Assembly: GCA_017437065.1 (NCBI GenBank)
Contig: JAFSBX010000131.1
Coordinates: forward strand, 1-64,000
Direction of reading: 5' to 3'
From: Lachnospiraceae bacterium
GTDB lineage: Bacteria > Bacillota > Clostridia > Lachnospirales > Lachnospiraceae
DNA length: 64,000 nucleotides
Position numbers and translations under genes: made by a program. The notes under the pieces were generated by a model that was not told where the DNA came from, did not search any database, and saw nothing but the letters and a program-made list of their open reading frames with translations. Positions 1 to 7,740 of the stretch are shown here, in pieces (the first letter of the stretch is position 1; each line of letters begins with the position of its first letter).

Positions 1-101
1 AATCTAGTAAGACCCCTTGAAGACGACGAGGTAGATAGGATTAAGGTGGAAGTGCAGTAATGTATGGAGCTGATAATTACTAATCGGTCGAGGGCTTATC
101 C
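1..101 (+). rRNA. 23S ribosomal RNA, 3' end (partial)
   Basis: The first ~100 bases match the conserved 3' terminus of bacterial 23S rRNA, including the closing stretch TAATCGGTCGAGGGCTTA near position 81. The gene begins before the window. No 5S rRNA follows in the 100 nt before the first tRNA. The end is placed by analogy with other 23S genes and may be off by a few bases. Confidence 0.9.
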
Positions 102-203
102 TAGTAGAGGTCAGACGAAGAAAACGTCAGGTAGAAGATGTGGAAAAGATATGAAAGATAAAATCAATGTTCGGTTTTGAAGGTACAATTTGTATCTTAA
201 TAA

Positions 204-275
204 TCCTTGATAGCTCAATGGTAGAGCACACGGCTGTTAACCGTGGTGTTGTAGGTTCGAGCCCTACTCAGGGAG
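204..275 (+). tRNA. tRNA-Asn (GTT)
   Basis: Cloverleaf by eye: acceptor arm TCCTTGA pairs with TCAGGGA (268-274), the anticodon loop CTGTTAA carries GTT at 236-238, and a GGTTCGAGCC T-arm is present. The discriminator is G275. It is the first of three tRNAs downstream of the rRNA operon and probably shares its transcript. Confidence 0.95.
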
Positions 276-279
276 TTAA

Positions 280-351
280 GGCTCCATGGTCAAGCGGTTA
301 AGACATCGCCCTTTCACGGCGGTAACACGGGTTCGATTCCCGTTGGAGTCA
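280..351 (+). tRNA. tRNA-Glu (TTC)
   Basis: Acceptor GGCTCCA pairs with TGGAGTC (344-350), the anticodon loop CTTTCAC carries TTC at 313-315, and the T-arm is GGGTTCGATTCCC. It lies four bases after tRNA-Asn, so the two are processed from one precursor. Confidence 0.95.
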
Positions 352-414
352 CTGAATCGATAATTTTCAGATTGTCTGTAGATTATCGTTTTGTTATAAT
401 CAAAAATAGTTTAA

Positions 415-485
415 GGCGCCATGGCCAAGCGGTAAGGCAAAGGTCTGCAACACCTCTATCACCAGTTCGAATCTGGTTGGCGCCT
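415..485 (+). tRNA. tRNA-Cys (GCA)
   Basis: Acceptor GGCGCCA pairs with TGGCGCC (478-484), the anticodon loop CTGCAAC carries GCA at 447-449, and the discriminator is T485 as expected for tRNA-Cys. It is the last tRNA before the terminator at 492. Confidence 0.95.
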
Positions 486-491
486 CTAAAG

Positions 492-522
492 TCCCGAAAA
501 CATTAGTTTTCGGGATTTTTTT
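492..522 (+). terminator. Intrinsic terminator of the rRNA/tRNA operon
   Basis: The stem CCCGAAAAC / GTTTTCGGG with a short loop is followed by a run of T. It lies 7 nt after tRNA-Cys and ends the stable-RNA transcript. Confidence 0.9.
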
Positions 523-542
523 AGAACTTATGTTAATTTAAA

Positions 543-1169
543 TTATTCAATTTCTTGTAAAAAGGCAAGTGGATCGTTATCAGTTGTGTGAATAAAATGC
601 ATCAGCATATAAGAGCACATAATAGCAACTTTTTCTTCTTTTAAGATTCGTTTGCACTCCTCTTTGTCTGCTAAAATAATCTGAATATCTTCACCAGCCT
701 CCTGATGAGCATTAGTAGGTGTACCACTGCAATATCCGTAAATTGTTCCGCAGCTTTCATCAGTCATGCCAACGGTAGTAAAATATGGTTTAGTATAAGC
801 ATTTGAAACGGAAAGTGGTTCAAAATGAAGTCCCGTTTCTTCGTACATTTCCCGTACAGCACAGTCTGTCATATTTTCACCCGGTTCAACAAGTCCTGCC
901 GGAAATTCATAAATATAATCATTAATTGGATAACGAAATTGCCGGATTAGTACAACTTTATCTTTTTTTTCTCCATGTACGGCATAGATAATAACGCCAT
1001 CAGGAGTGTTCTCTTTTGTTGAAATTTTTAAAATATCTATTTGAGGGGCACGGGAAGCAATATAGTATGGGGAAATTTTCCCGTTGCGATGTACGGCCTC
1101 TGCTTCATAGAGATTTAAAAATTTATTATTGGTTTGTTTTTTAATATTTTTAATACGGTTATTGTCCAT
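543..1169 (-). CDS. NUDIX hydrolase, ADP-ribose pyrophosphatase-like
   Basis: 208-aa protein with a complete NUDIX box near residues 92-114: GLVEPGE, then seven residues, then REMYEETG, matching GX5EX7REUXEEXGU. Family members hydrolyse nucleoside diphosphates linked to a second moiety; the N-terminal beta-rich part and overall length resemble ADP-ribose pyrophosphatases, but the substrate cannot be read from the sequence. The start is supported by AAAGGACG upstream on the minus strand. It is a single-gene unit converging on the tRNA terminator and diverging from the acyltransferase at 1336. Confidence 0.85.
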   Translation of the reverse strand: MDNNRIKNIKKQTNNKFLNLYEAEAVHRNGKISPYYIASRAPQIDILKISTKENTPDGVIIYAVHGEKKDKVVLIRQFRYPINDYIYEFPAGLVEPGENMTDCAVREMYEETGLHFEPLSVSNAYTKPYFTTVGMTDESCGTIYGYCSGTPTNAHQEAGEDIQIILADKEECKRILKEEKVAIMCSYMLMHFIHTTDNDPLAFLQEIE

Positions 1170-1335
1170 AAGTTAATCGTCCTTTCAATTTGTTCTTGTA
1201 ATGCTTGTATAATAGTATTATTATGCTTTTGAGGAGAAATGGCAATATACTATTTTTGTAGTATGTATCTTTGACAAAATAGAAAAAAGCAAAAGCTTGT
1301 GGGTAGCAGGAAGCTATCAAAAAGGTAAGGATAGG

Positions 1336-2064
1336 ATGAAAAGATATAATTTATTAGATGATATACGAGGTATTACGCTGATTAGTATGATTTTATATCA
1401 CGCGGTGTGGGATTTAGTGTATATATTTAATCAGGATTGGAAATGGTATCATAGTGATATCGGATATGTGTGGCAGCAAAGTATCTGCTGGGTATTTATA
1501 CTGTTATCGGGATTTTGCTGGCCGTTAGGAAAAAGAAAATGGAAACGGGGTGCAATGGTTTTTGCAGGCGGACTACTTATTACAGTGGTTACAGTGCTGC
1601 TTATGCCGGAAAATCAGGTTATTTTCGGAGTACTTACGCTGATAGGCTCATGTACGTTGATTATGATTCCATTGGATAAGCTGTTGCAAAAATGTAAGCC
1701 GTTGGTTGGAATTGTTATTAGTGCATTTTTATTTGTGGTTTTTCGGAATGTAAATAAAGGATATTTAGGATTTGAAGGGTGGAATTTGGTAAAGCTGCCA
1801 AGAATGTTGTATCAAAATCTGGTGACTACATATTTGGGATTTCCAAAAGCAGGATTTTATTCAACGGATTATTTCTCTATATTGCCGTGGATTTTCTTAT
1901 TTATTACAGGATATTTTTTATATCGGTTTATCCAAGAAAAGTCTATGTTGAGATTTATGGAAAGAAAAGGATTGCGACCGATTGAGTGGTTGGGACGTCA
2001 TTCTTTTGAAATTTATCTTCTTCATCAGCCGTTGTTGTATTTTGGATTAAGTGTATTATTATAG
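1336..2064 (+). CDS. DUF1624/heparan-alpha-glucosaminide acetyltransferase-like membrane protein
   Basis: 242-aa polytopic membrane protein with about seven hydrophobic segments. The N-terminal signature LDDIRGITLISMILYHAVWD resembles the DUF1624/HGSNAT and acyltransferase-3 families, where the early Arg-Gly and His lie in the acetyl-transfer site. A final segment (SFEIYLLHQPLLY) is typical of acyltransferase-3 proteins. The acceptor is unknown; cell-envelope sugar acetylation is an inference. The in-frame ATG at 1297 lacks a ribosome site, whereas ATG 1336 follows AAGGTAAGGATAGG, so 1336 was chosen. Confidence 0.75.
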   Translation: MKRYNLLDDIRGITLISMILYHAVWDLVYIFNQDWKWYHSDIGYVWQQSICWVFILLSGFCWPLGKRKWKRGAMVFAGGLLITVVTVLLMPENQVIFGVLTLIGSCTLIMIPLDKLLQKCKPLVGIVISAFLFVVFRNVNKGYLGFEGWNLVKLPRMLYQNLVTTYLGFPKAGFYSTDYFSILPWIFLFITGYFLYRFIQEKSMLRFMERKGLRPIEWLGRHSFEIYLLHQPLLYFGLSVLL

Positions 2065-2079
2065 AAAACAATAATTACA

Positions 2080-2140
2080 AAAAGGGTACCTTGATAGTAG
2101 AACTGACAAGCAGTTGTGTTTACTATGAAGATACCCTTTT
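2080..2140. terminator. Bidirectional terminator between convergent genes
   Basis: Outer arms AAAAGGGTA (2080-2088) and TACCCTTTT (2132-2140) enclose a weaker inner pairing. There are A/T tracts on both sides and it sits between two convergent genes, so it probably serves both strands. Confidence 0.75.
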
Positions 2141-2155
2141 AGTGATTATTATAAA

Positions 2156-3157
2156 TTAAATGAATAATTGATATATAATCATACCAATCCAGAATATAGA
2201 AAATAAAATCATTCCAACATTCAAAATTACTGCAGAGAAACTCTGTCCTTTCGGAAGTTCGATTTCACCTTTGCTGCAGGTAAATTTTTTGCGGTTTACA
2301 ATGAGCAGAACAGCACCGGCAATAACTATAACAAGTAAAAATAATGCATAAACAACGTAAATTGCGATACCTGTTATATTAGAGGACATAATCTGCATTA
2401 TTTCTTCCGGAGAAGAAGCCTTTTCCAGTGTGGCAGCAATATCCAGATATCCGCTTTTTTCAATAATTGTCTGGCCAAGCGTGGATCCCATAAAGTTTAT
2501 TCCCATATGTATTAAGATTACATGAAGTACATTTCTTGTTTTGGCATAAATAAACGCCAGGAAACATCCTAAAGTAAAAGCATATACAAATTGATTTAAG
2601 TTTCCGTGGAATAATCCAAACATAAAACCGGAAAGTAAAATAGCAACTTTTTCTCCATATTTAGAGGCACGGTCAACCAGAAGTTTACGGAATACAATTT
2701 CTTCTGCAATCGGAGCACAAATGACCATAATAAAGAAAGCAGTTACGGGACTAATCAAGGAAGTAATGTTTACAATGGTATTTTGCACAGGCGCATTTTT
2801 GATTAATCCGATAATATAGGTAATGATTAATCCTACAATGTTACTTAAATAAATGCAGGCATAGCACATAAGGAATGTAATAATCCAGTGTCCTACAGAC
2901 ATTTTTTTCTTTTCTGTAACAGGGGCTGCGGGAACTTGTTTTACCAATAAAATTAAAACAGGTATTCCGATAATATACAAAGGCAGCATTAATGATAGAA
3001 AGTAAGCATCATATCCTATAATAAGGTTTGGGAATATAAGGTTAATAAGCTGTGGGATAAATCTCTGTACTGCGAAAATAACAATACAGCCTAATAGGAA
3101 CATAAGTCCAAGCTTTGAAAAATATTTTTTTGTGTCTTTTTTTAATTCGTTTTCCAT
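2156..3157 (-). CDS. CPBP family intramembrane metalloprotease
   Basis: 333-aa membrane protein with about eight hydrophobic segments. It carries the CPBP (CAAX protease and bacteriocin-processing) motifs in order: EEIVFRK (EExxxR), then MFGLFHG (FxxxH), then HMGINFMG (HxxxN), which bind zinc within the membrane. Relatives handle prenylated proteins, anti-sigma factors or bacteriocin immunity; this one's substrate is unknown. The start follows GGAGG. The gene lies next to a bacteriocin-like RiPP island but reads away from it and has neighbour-like base composition, so an immunity role is only a possibility. Two palindromes upstream suggest regulated expression. Confidence 0.85.
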   Translation of the reverse strand: MENELKKDTKKYFSKLGLMFLLGCIVIFAVQRFIPQLINLIFPNLIIGYDAYFLSLMLPLYIIGIPVLILLVKQVPAAPVTEKKKMSVGHWIITFLMCYACIYLSNIVGLIITYIIGLIKNAPVQNTIVNITSLISPVTAFFIMVICAPIAEEIVFRKLLVDRASKYGEKVAILLSGFMFGLFHGNLNQFVYAFTLGCFLAFIYAKTRNVLHVILIHMGINFMGSTLGQTIIEKSGYLDIAATLEKASSPEEIMQIMSSNITGIAIYVVYALFLLVIVIAGAVLLIVNRKKFTCSKGEIELPKGQSFSAVILNVGMILFSIFWIGMIIYQLFI

Positions 3158-3236
3158 AAAATCCTCCGTTTTTAAGTCCTCTTTTACACATGATAAATAT
3201 TGCTCTTATATAATGAGTTGACTTAGAGTGTTTCGA

Positions 3237-3274
3237 CTCGATATATCGAGCAAAAACATGTCGATACTCGACAT
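3237..3274. promoter_or_regulatory. Two palindromic operator candidates upstream of the CPBP gene
   Basis: CTCGATATATCGAG (3237-3250) is a perfect 14-bp palindrome, and ATGTCGATACTCGACAT (3258-3274) is a perfect palindrome with a 3-nt centre. Both contain TCGA cores, suggesting the same dimeric repressor. The spacing ATGT-N9-ACAT is near the PadR-type ATGT-N8-ACAT pattern, but the regulator is not identified. They lie 80-117 nt upstream of the CPBP start, in a 335-nt gap (3158-3492) that otherwise holds only AT-rich sequence and the leader of the RiPP operon. Confidence 0.6.
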
Positions 3275-3455
3275 AACTTATAGAGACATAATAAATTAGA
3301 TGATAGAAGTTGTCAATAGAAAAATCAGTTTAATTATAAAAATAATAAAAATAAATATTAAAAAAGGAAAATAATTATATTAATTTCTCCAAAAAAAAAG
3401 AATGTAGAATTTTTGATGCTATATTTTTATTGTAATTATGTGATTACATAAGCTA

Positions 3456-3728
3456 TTAAAAACGGGGAAGAAAGAAAAGGAGATATAGCATTATGAAGAA
3501 ACTATTTACTAATCCAGAAGTAATAACTTCACAACAGGTAAATGAAATTGAATTTTCAATAAGTGAAATGGATGCCCCTTCTTTAGTAGGAGGTGGTATT
3601 CCTGCAACTGCAATTATAGCATGTAATAAGCCATTTGGGGCTGCAACAATTGTAACTGTTGGTGGCGCAATTTCATCAATAGGTAGCTAAACGTATTAAT
3701 TAAAAAAATAATGTTTCCCCGTTTTTAA
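3456..3728 (+). repeat. 14-bp perfect inverted repeat bracketing the RiPP precursor gene
   Basis: The left arm TTAAAAACGGGGAA (3456-3469) lies just before the precursor's Shine-Dalgarno site. The right arm TTCCCCGTTTTTAA (3715-3728) lies between the precursor stop and the radical SAM gene. The arms are exact reverse complements, so in the mRNA the whole precursor cistron would form the loop of a long-range stem. The right arm ends in a T-rich tract. Confidence 0.7.
3493..3690 (+). CDS. RiPP precursor peptide with Gly-Gly leader
   Basis: 65-aa peptide preceded by AAAGGAGATATAGCATT. The charged leader (KKLFTNPEV..., residues 1 to about 35) ends in a triple glycine (SLVGGG), the usual cut site of C39 proteases, one of which is encoded downstream. 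The predicted core starts IPATAIIACNKPFGAATI and continues TVGGAISSIGS: hydrophobic, rich in Ala, Ile, Val, Gly, Ser and Thr, with one Cys and no acidic residue. It is the first gene of an operon with two radical SAM enzymes and a PqqD-like protein. A single Cys excludes multi-thioether sactipeptides. Function inferred as a secreted modified peptide (bacteriocin or signal). Confidence 0.85.
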   Translation: MKKLFTNPEVITSQQVNEIEFSISEMDAPSLVGGGIPATAIIACNKPFGAATIVTVGGAISSIGS

Positions 3729-3761
3729 GGCATAGAGTAATGTATGTTTTGGGAGGAATTT

Positions 3762-5195
3762 ATGAACGCAACTGACAAAATTATTTATAACAATAAATTT
3801 AAAACTATTGATTTAAAAGAGAAAGGATATGTAATCATCGATCCGGAAAGCCATATATGGTTAAAAACGTCAGAAACAGGAAAAGATATTCTTGAACGTT
3901 TGAAAGTAGAATGTACATATCAAGAGCTTTTAGAGTATATAAAAGAAATCTATGAGGTTAATGGAAAGGAAATTGAAGAAATTTTGGATGCAACAATTTG
4001 TGATTTCTATGAATATGGTGTTGTAGCTGTGAATGGAGAAATAAGAAATAAAGTTGCTTCATATTATAGAAATGAAGACAGTAATTTACAACAAGTATGG
4101 TTAAATATAACAAATAGATGTAATTTGAGATGCCCCCAATGTTTTGCAGAAACCAGAAATAAGAAACATAATGAGTTATCGTATGGTTATATTCAAAAAT
4201 TTTTTGAAGAAACAAAAGAACTTGAGCTTCATGAAATTATTATTTCTGGTGGTGAACCATGTTTGCATTCAGAATTTCTTAGAATTCTGCAATTAATTAA
4301 ATCAAAAGGAATACGAATTAAAATATTAACTAATGGAAGTATTAGTGATATGGATTCTGAAAAAGTAGATGTAATTTTTAAATTAGTAGATAATATTCAA
4401 GTGTCGTTAGATGGTGTAACAGAGACAACACATGACAAGTTTAGAGGTCAAGGGAGTTTTAGTAAAGTTTTAAAATGTTTGGAAAAGCTAAAAGGTTTTA
4501 AAGGGAACAAAGGAATTGCATATACACCGTTACCAGAAAATATATGTGAGATTGAATCGTTATATGATTTTGCATTAGCATATGAGCTTGATTATATACA
4601 TTTAAATAGACCATCAAGGCCTTCGCAGAGTGATATTTATAGTGATTCTGAATATTTTTTATCAGAAGTTTTTTTTGAGGATATTCTTCAGCAAGTCAAT
4701 TTACTGAGGAGAAAGGAAGCACAAAAACGTGATACTTACCGATCAATGCAAGTAAAACTTCCCACTATAAATGCAACATTTATACCATATAACAATTTAA
4801 TAGATAATGTAAAAAAAGTAAGATGTGCAGCAGGAATTACTACAATTTCAATCATGGAAGATGGCTCTGTTTACCCATGTGTTTCATTATCAACAAATAG
4901 AAAGAGAGATTTTCTGTGTGGAAATATCAAAGAGCAGAATAGTTTAGAGATAATAAAAAGCACAAGGAATAAGATGTTAGAAATGTTTCATGTAGAAAGA
5001 AATAAAAAGTGTAAGAAGTGTAGTTATAAATATTTTTGTGGTGGTGGTTGTCGCGCTGAAGTTGATTTGGTAGGTTGTGATCGAATGTGTAATATATTTA
5101 AGGAGCGTTATAAAGAGTTTTTTGAGCATTTATCATTAAGTAAAGTAAGAGCATTATACAGTTATAGAAAGGAGAAAATTGAGAGTGATACATGA
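3762..5195 (+). CDS. Radical SAM/SPASM RiPP maturase with N-terminal PqqD-like domain
   Basis: 477-aa enzyme. Residues 1 to about 95 look like a PqqD-like RiPP recognition element. The radical SAM CxxxCxxC motif is C120-N-L-R-C-P-Q-C (RCNLRCPQC), followed by a Gly-rich ISGGEPCLH segment. The C-terminal SPASM domain (about residues 360-460) is Cys-rich and includes KKCKKCSYKYFCGGGCRAE, which should bind auxiliary 4Fe-4S clusters. Family members make carbon-centred crosslinks or Cys-to-alpha-carbon thioethers on peptides bound by the recognition element. ATG 3762 sits behind GGGAGG; a longer in-frame ATG at 3744 lies on top of that site. Third element of the RiPP operon after the precursor. Confidence 0.9.
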   Translation: MNATDKIIYNNKFKTIDLKEKGYVIIDPESHIWLKTSETGKDILERLKVECTYQELLEYIKEIYEVNGKEIEEILDATICDFYEYGVVAVNGEIRNKVASYYRNEDSNLQQVWLNITNRCNLRCPQCFAETRNKKHNELSYGYIQKFFEETKELELHEIIISGGEPCLHSEFLRILQLIKSKGIRIKILTNGSISDMDSEKVDVIFKLVDNIQVSLDGVTETTHDKFRGQGSFSKVLKCLEKLKGFKGNKGIAYTPLPENICEIESLYDFALAYELDYIHLNRPSRPSQSDIYSDSEYFLSEVFFEDILQQVNLLRRKEAQKRDTYRSMQVKLPTINATFIPYNNLIDNVKKVRCAAGITTISIMEDGSVYPCVSLSTNRKRDFLCGNIKEQNSLEIIKSTRNKMLEMFHVERNKKCKKCSYKYFCGGGCRAEVDLVGCDRMCNIFKERYKEFFEHLSLSKVRALYSYRKEKIESDT

Positions 5196-5460
5196 TGAAG
5201 AGTGTTTGGGCGTAATGGTATATATGGAAAGCCCGACTGAAAAAGGAATGAAACTTATAACAGCATATAATGAAATATTTGTAAATAATTTTGTGTGTGA
5301 AATTATAGAAAAGATAAAAGAATACGCACCTATACCATTTAGTAAATTGTTAGAGGAAATATATGCGGAGCATCCGCAAAAAAATAAAGATGAAATTTGT
5401 GAAATAATAGAGCACTTGCTTAAACATGAAATTATTGAAACTATGGACGATGTGTGGTAA
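5185..5460 (+). CDS. PqqD-like RiPP recognition protein
   Basis: Small acidic protein (about 91 aa) with the PqqD-like fold pattern: an N-terminal beta-rich half then a two-helix half ending in DEICEIIEHLLKHEIIETM. Free-standing PqqD-like proteins hold the leader peptide and present it to a maturase. There is no ATG in frame. GTG 5185 lies 10 nt after GGAG and TTG 5179 only 4 nt after it, so GTG is preferred. It overlaps the end of the SPASM gene by 11 nt, suggesting translational coupling. Because the SPASM enzyme already carries such a domain, this copy may serve the B12 enzyme that follows. Confidence 0.75.
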   Translation: MIHDEECLGVMVYMESPTEKGMKLITAYNEIFVNNFVCEIIEKIKEYAPIPFSKLLEEIYAEHPQKNKDEICEIIEHLLKHEIIETMDDVW

Positions 5461-5471
5461 GGAGAAAATTT

Positions 5472-6884
5472 ATGAAAGAAGTACTTTTTATTCAGGCATG
5501 TAAACAAGGTAATATAACAGATAAGTATAAAAGTCAGTATCCATATCCGCCGCTTGGATTAATCTCATTATCAAATATGCTAAAAATACATGGAATTAAT
5601 GTAACAATTCGTGATTTGTTTTTAGAGAACATTAGTAAAAGTGAATTCTTAAATTCATTAAAAGAAATATCACATCCCTTATTAATTGGAATTTCAAGTT
5701 ATACTGATTCAATTGAGGTTGCATGTAGTATAGCAAAAGAATGTAAAAAAATATTTCCAAATACCAAAATACTTTTGGGAGGAACGCATGTTACGTTCAT
5801 GTATAAAGACGTGATGGAACAATGCAAAGAAATTGATTTTTGCTGCATTGGAGAAGGAGAGGGGATGATTGTTGAGTTAGTGGAATGCTTATTACATAAT
5901 TCACTTTCATTAAGAGACATTAAAAGTTTGGTTTATAGAGATGATTTGAGTAATGAAATTGTTGCAAATAAAAAGAGGGAATATTTAACTAATCTGGATA
6001 TCTTACCATTTTCGGAGTTTTCAGATTTTATGATAAAGGCTATGCAAAAACATAATAATATAGTTATTGTTAGTAGTAGAGGTTGTCCTGGAGGTTGTAT
6101 CTTCTGTGCATCCAGAGGAATGTCAGGACCAAAATATAGATGTTATTCTGCGGAATATTTGATAAGTTATCTTTTTTACTATCATAAAGTATATAACTTT
6201 CAAACCTATAGCTTTTTGGATGATACATTTACAGCTAATAAACAACGTTTACGTAAATTTGCAGAGTATATTCATAAACTAGAATTTTATTTACGTTTTA
6301 CTTGTAAAAGTCGTGCAGATGTAGTTAATCAAGAAATGGCAGAGCTGTTGGAAAAAATTTGTTGTGTATCAATTCATATCGGTGTAGAAAGTGCTGAAAA
6401 TGCAATATTAAAAGCAATAAATAAGAGAATTGTTTTAGATGATGTGTTTAAGGCAATTAAAATATTAGCAATACATAATATCAGGATAGAATGTACATTT
6501 ATTCTCGGACATCCACAGGATACAGTTGAAACGATGGAAAAAACGCTGATTATGGCTAAAAAATTAAATAATACAGACTTCTCGTTGGCGGTAATAGGAA
6601 TATGTACCCCTTTTCCTGGAACCGATTTATGGAATAGACGTGAAGAATACAGAATGAAGTTTTTAACAAATCGATGGGCAAGGTATGATTTGAGTACACC
6701 AATTTTTGAAACAAGAAATATATCAGCCGAAGATTTAAAAAAAGGGGCATTTTATTTTAATAATGCTTTATTTGATGGAGATAGTTTGCCAGGACTGTCT
6801 AGTAATAAATATGAAGAGTTTAGAGAACAAATTGATACATTAATTAATGAGATTGAGGTGGCAATTGGCAAGCAAACTAAATAG
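5472..6884 (+). CDS. B12-binding-domain radical SAM enzyme
   Basis: 470-aa protein. Residues 1 to about 150 form a Rossmann-like cobalamin-binding domain (YPPLGLISLSNMLK, then LLGGTHVTF and CCIGEGEG). The radical SAM domain has RGCPGGCIFC (CxxxCxxC, near residue 201) and an HIGVESA segment. Family members (BchE/P-methyltransferase type) methylate unactivated carbons or do other radical chemistry; in RiPP clusters they often C-methylate the core. No SPASM domain. ATG 5472 follows AAGGAG just after the previous stop. An operon pairing a SPASM maturase and a B12 enzyme around a single-Cys precursor is unusual. Confidence 0.9.
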   Translation: MKEVLFIQACKQGNITDKYKSQYPYPPLGLISLSNMLKIHGINVTIRDLFLENISKSEFLNSLKEISHPLLIGISSYTDSIEVACSIAKECKKIFPNTKILLGGTHVTFMYKDVMEQCKEIDFCCIGEGEGMIVELVECLLHNSLSLRDIKSLVYRDDLSNEIVANKKREYLTNLDILPFSEFSDFMIKAMQKHNNIVIVSSRGCPGGCIFCASRGMSGPKYRCYSAEYLISYLFYYHKVYNFQTYSFLDDTFTANKQRLRKFAEYIHKLEFYLRFTCKSRADVVNQEMAELLEKICCVSIHIGVESAENAILKAINKRIVLDDVFKAIKILAIHNIRIECTFILGHPQDTVETMEKTLIMAKKLNNTDFSLAVIGICTPFPGTDLWNRREEYRMKFLTNRWARYDLSTPIFETRNISAEDLKKGAFYFNNALFDGDSLPGLSSNKYEEFREQIDTLINEIEVAIGKQTK

Positions 6885-6901
6885 AAAAGGAGCGTAATAA
6901 C

Positions 6902-7096
6902 ATGAATTCATTAAATACAGGAAAAAGAGTAGTGTTAAGAACTAAAAATAATTTATCTTTTGCAGGAAGGATGAATGAGAATATTCATTTAAAAGAAAAA
7001 GAATATGTACATCTTACAACTTGTGAAGAGTCAGGATTTGGAGTGATATGTCCAGTAGAATTTGTTGAAGAAATCATAATTGTAGGTTTGGAGTAA
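6902..7096 (+). CDS. Unrecognised 64-aa protein of the RiPP operon
   Basis: Good ribosome site (AAAAGGAGCG) and tight placement between the B12 radical SAM gene and the protease gene support it as real. The protein alternates short hydrophobic beta-like strands (KRVVLRTK, EYVHLTT, GVICPVEFVEEIIIVG) with charged turns and has two Cys. It lacks a signal peptide, a Gly-Gly motif and membrane segments. It looks like a small beta-barrel; an accessory binding protein or immunity factor are guesses. It does not resemble the precursor at 3493. Confidence 0.7.
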   Translation: MNSLNTGKRVVLRTKNNLSFAGRMNENIHLKEKEYVHLTTCEESGFGVICPVEFVEEIIIVGLE

Positions 7097-7100
7097 AATT

Positions 7101-7733
7101 ATGTTTAAATATGTGTATATAGGGATACTGGCATGGGTTTTTATTCCATTACTTTGTTTCTTTTTGCTACCAGGTATTGGAGCACTTTTCAAAAGTACCA
7201 GAATAAAATTATTTGTAAGAAAAATTATGAGAAGTTGTTTGGGATTGTCACAGGTTCAAACAGGTTATGATGATATATTATATCAATTTGGTAAATTAGA
7301 ATGTGGTGAGATTGCATTGAAAAATGCAATGAGAATGTTAGGAAAAAAAGATGTCTGTAATTTTACTTTGCCAGAAAACAGCTCTATGAAGGATATTTAT
7401 GATGTTGCCGTTAAACATGGCTTTAGTGTAAAAGGAATAAAAGAAACGACACTGCAAAATGTAGATGCGAAAATTAAGGAATCCAATATGAAGGTGTTGA
7501 CTTTGCTTAGAGTGCATTATCCTTTTAATGGATTTTGGGTATATCCAACAAGATTTTTTATGAAATTAATGACATCAAAAGTAGATGCTTTGCATTGGGT
7601 GATTATTGAAAAGGTGACGGACAAATATGTGGAAATAATGGATCCTTACTTTGGATGTATAAGAATATCACATAAAAAATTTGAGGATGTTTGGAATCAC
7701 ATAGTTTTTACTATAAGTGAAGGAAGCAGGTGA
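7101..7733 (+). CDS. Membrane-anchored C39-like leader peptidase
   Basis: 210 aa. Residues 4-30 form a membrane anchor (IGILAWVFIPLLCFFLLPGI). The rest has the layout of a C39 double-glycine peptidase: Gln six residues before Cys in QFGKLECGEIALKNAM, a catalytic His in ALHWVIIEKV, and Asp-Pro in VEIMDPYFG. Most C39 domains are fused to an ABC exporter; here the domain stands alone with its own anchor, and the exporter is encoded next. It should remove the leader of the 65-aa precursor after SLVGGG. The start follows TTGGAG. Confidence 0.8.
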   Translation: MFKYVYIGILAWVFIPLLCFFLLPGIGALFKSTRIKLFVRKIMRSCLGLSQVQTGYDDILYQFGKLECGEIALKNAMRMLGKKDVCNFTLPENSSMKDIYDVAVKHGFSVKGIKETTLQNVDAKIKESNMKVLTLLRVHYPFNGFWVYPTRFFMKLMTSKVDALHWVIIEKVTDKYVEIMDPYFGCIRISHKKFEDVWNHIVFTISEGSR

Positions 7734-7740
7734 TTTATAG

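Noticed and set aside
204-485. The tRNA cluster as an attachment site for an integrated element
   Set aside because: The AT-rich island starts nearly 3 kb away, no duplicated tRNA end was found near 12.9 kb, and no integrase is present.
1470-1985. Two short forward frames inside the acyltransferase gene
   Set aside because: They are alternative-frame shadows of a well supported membrane protein and have no own ribosome sites.
3300-3340. AGTT-containing direct repeats (3308-3311 and 3327-3330) as an AgrA/LytTR site upstream of the precursor
   Set aside because: They are 19 bp apart rather than about 21-22, the flanks do not match, and the region is very AT-rich. Not strong enough to report as a site.
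3413-3442. TTGATG and a TATG-type box as a promoter for the RiPP operon
   Set aside because: The -10 match is poor and several alternatives exist in the AT-rich sequence, so the start of transcription cannot be placed.
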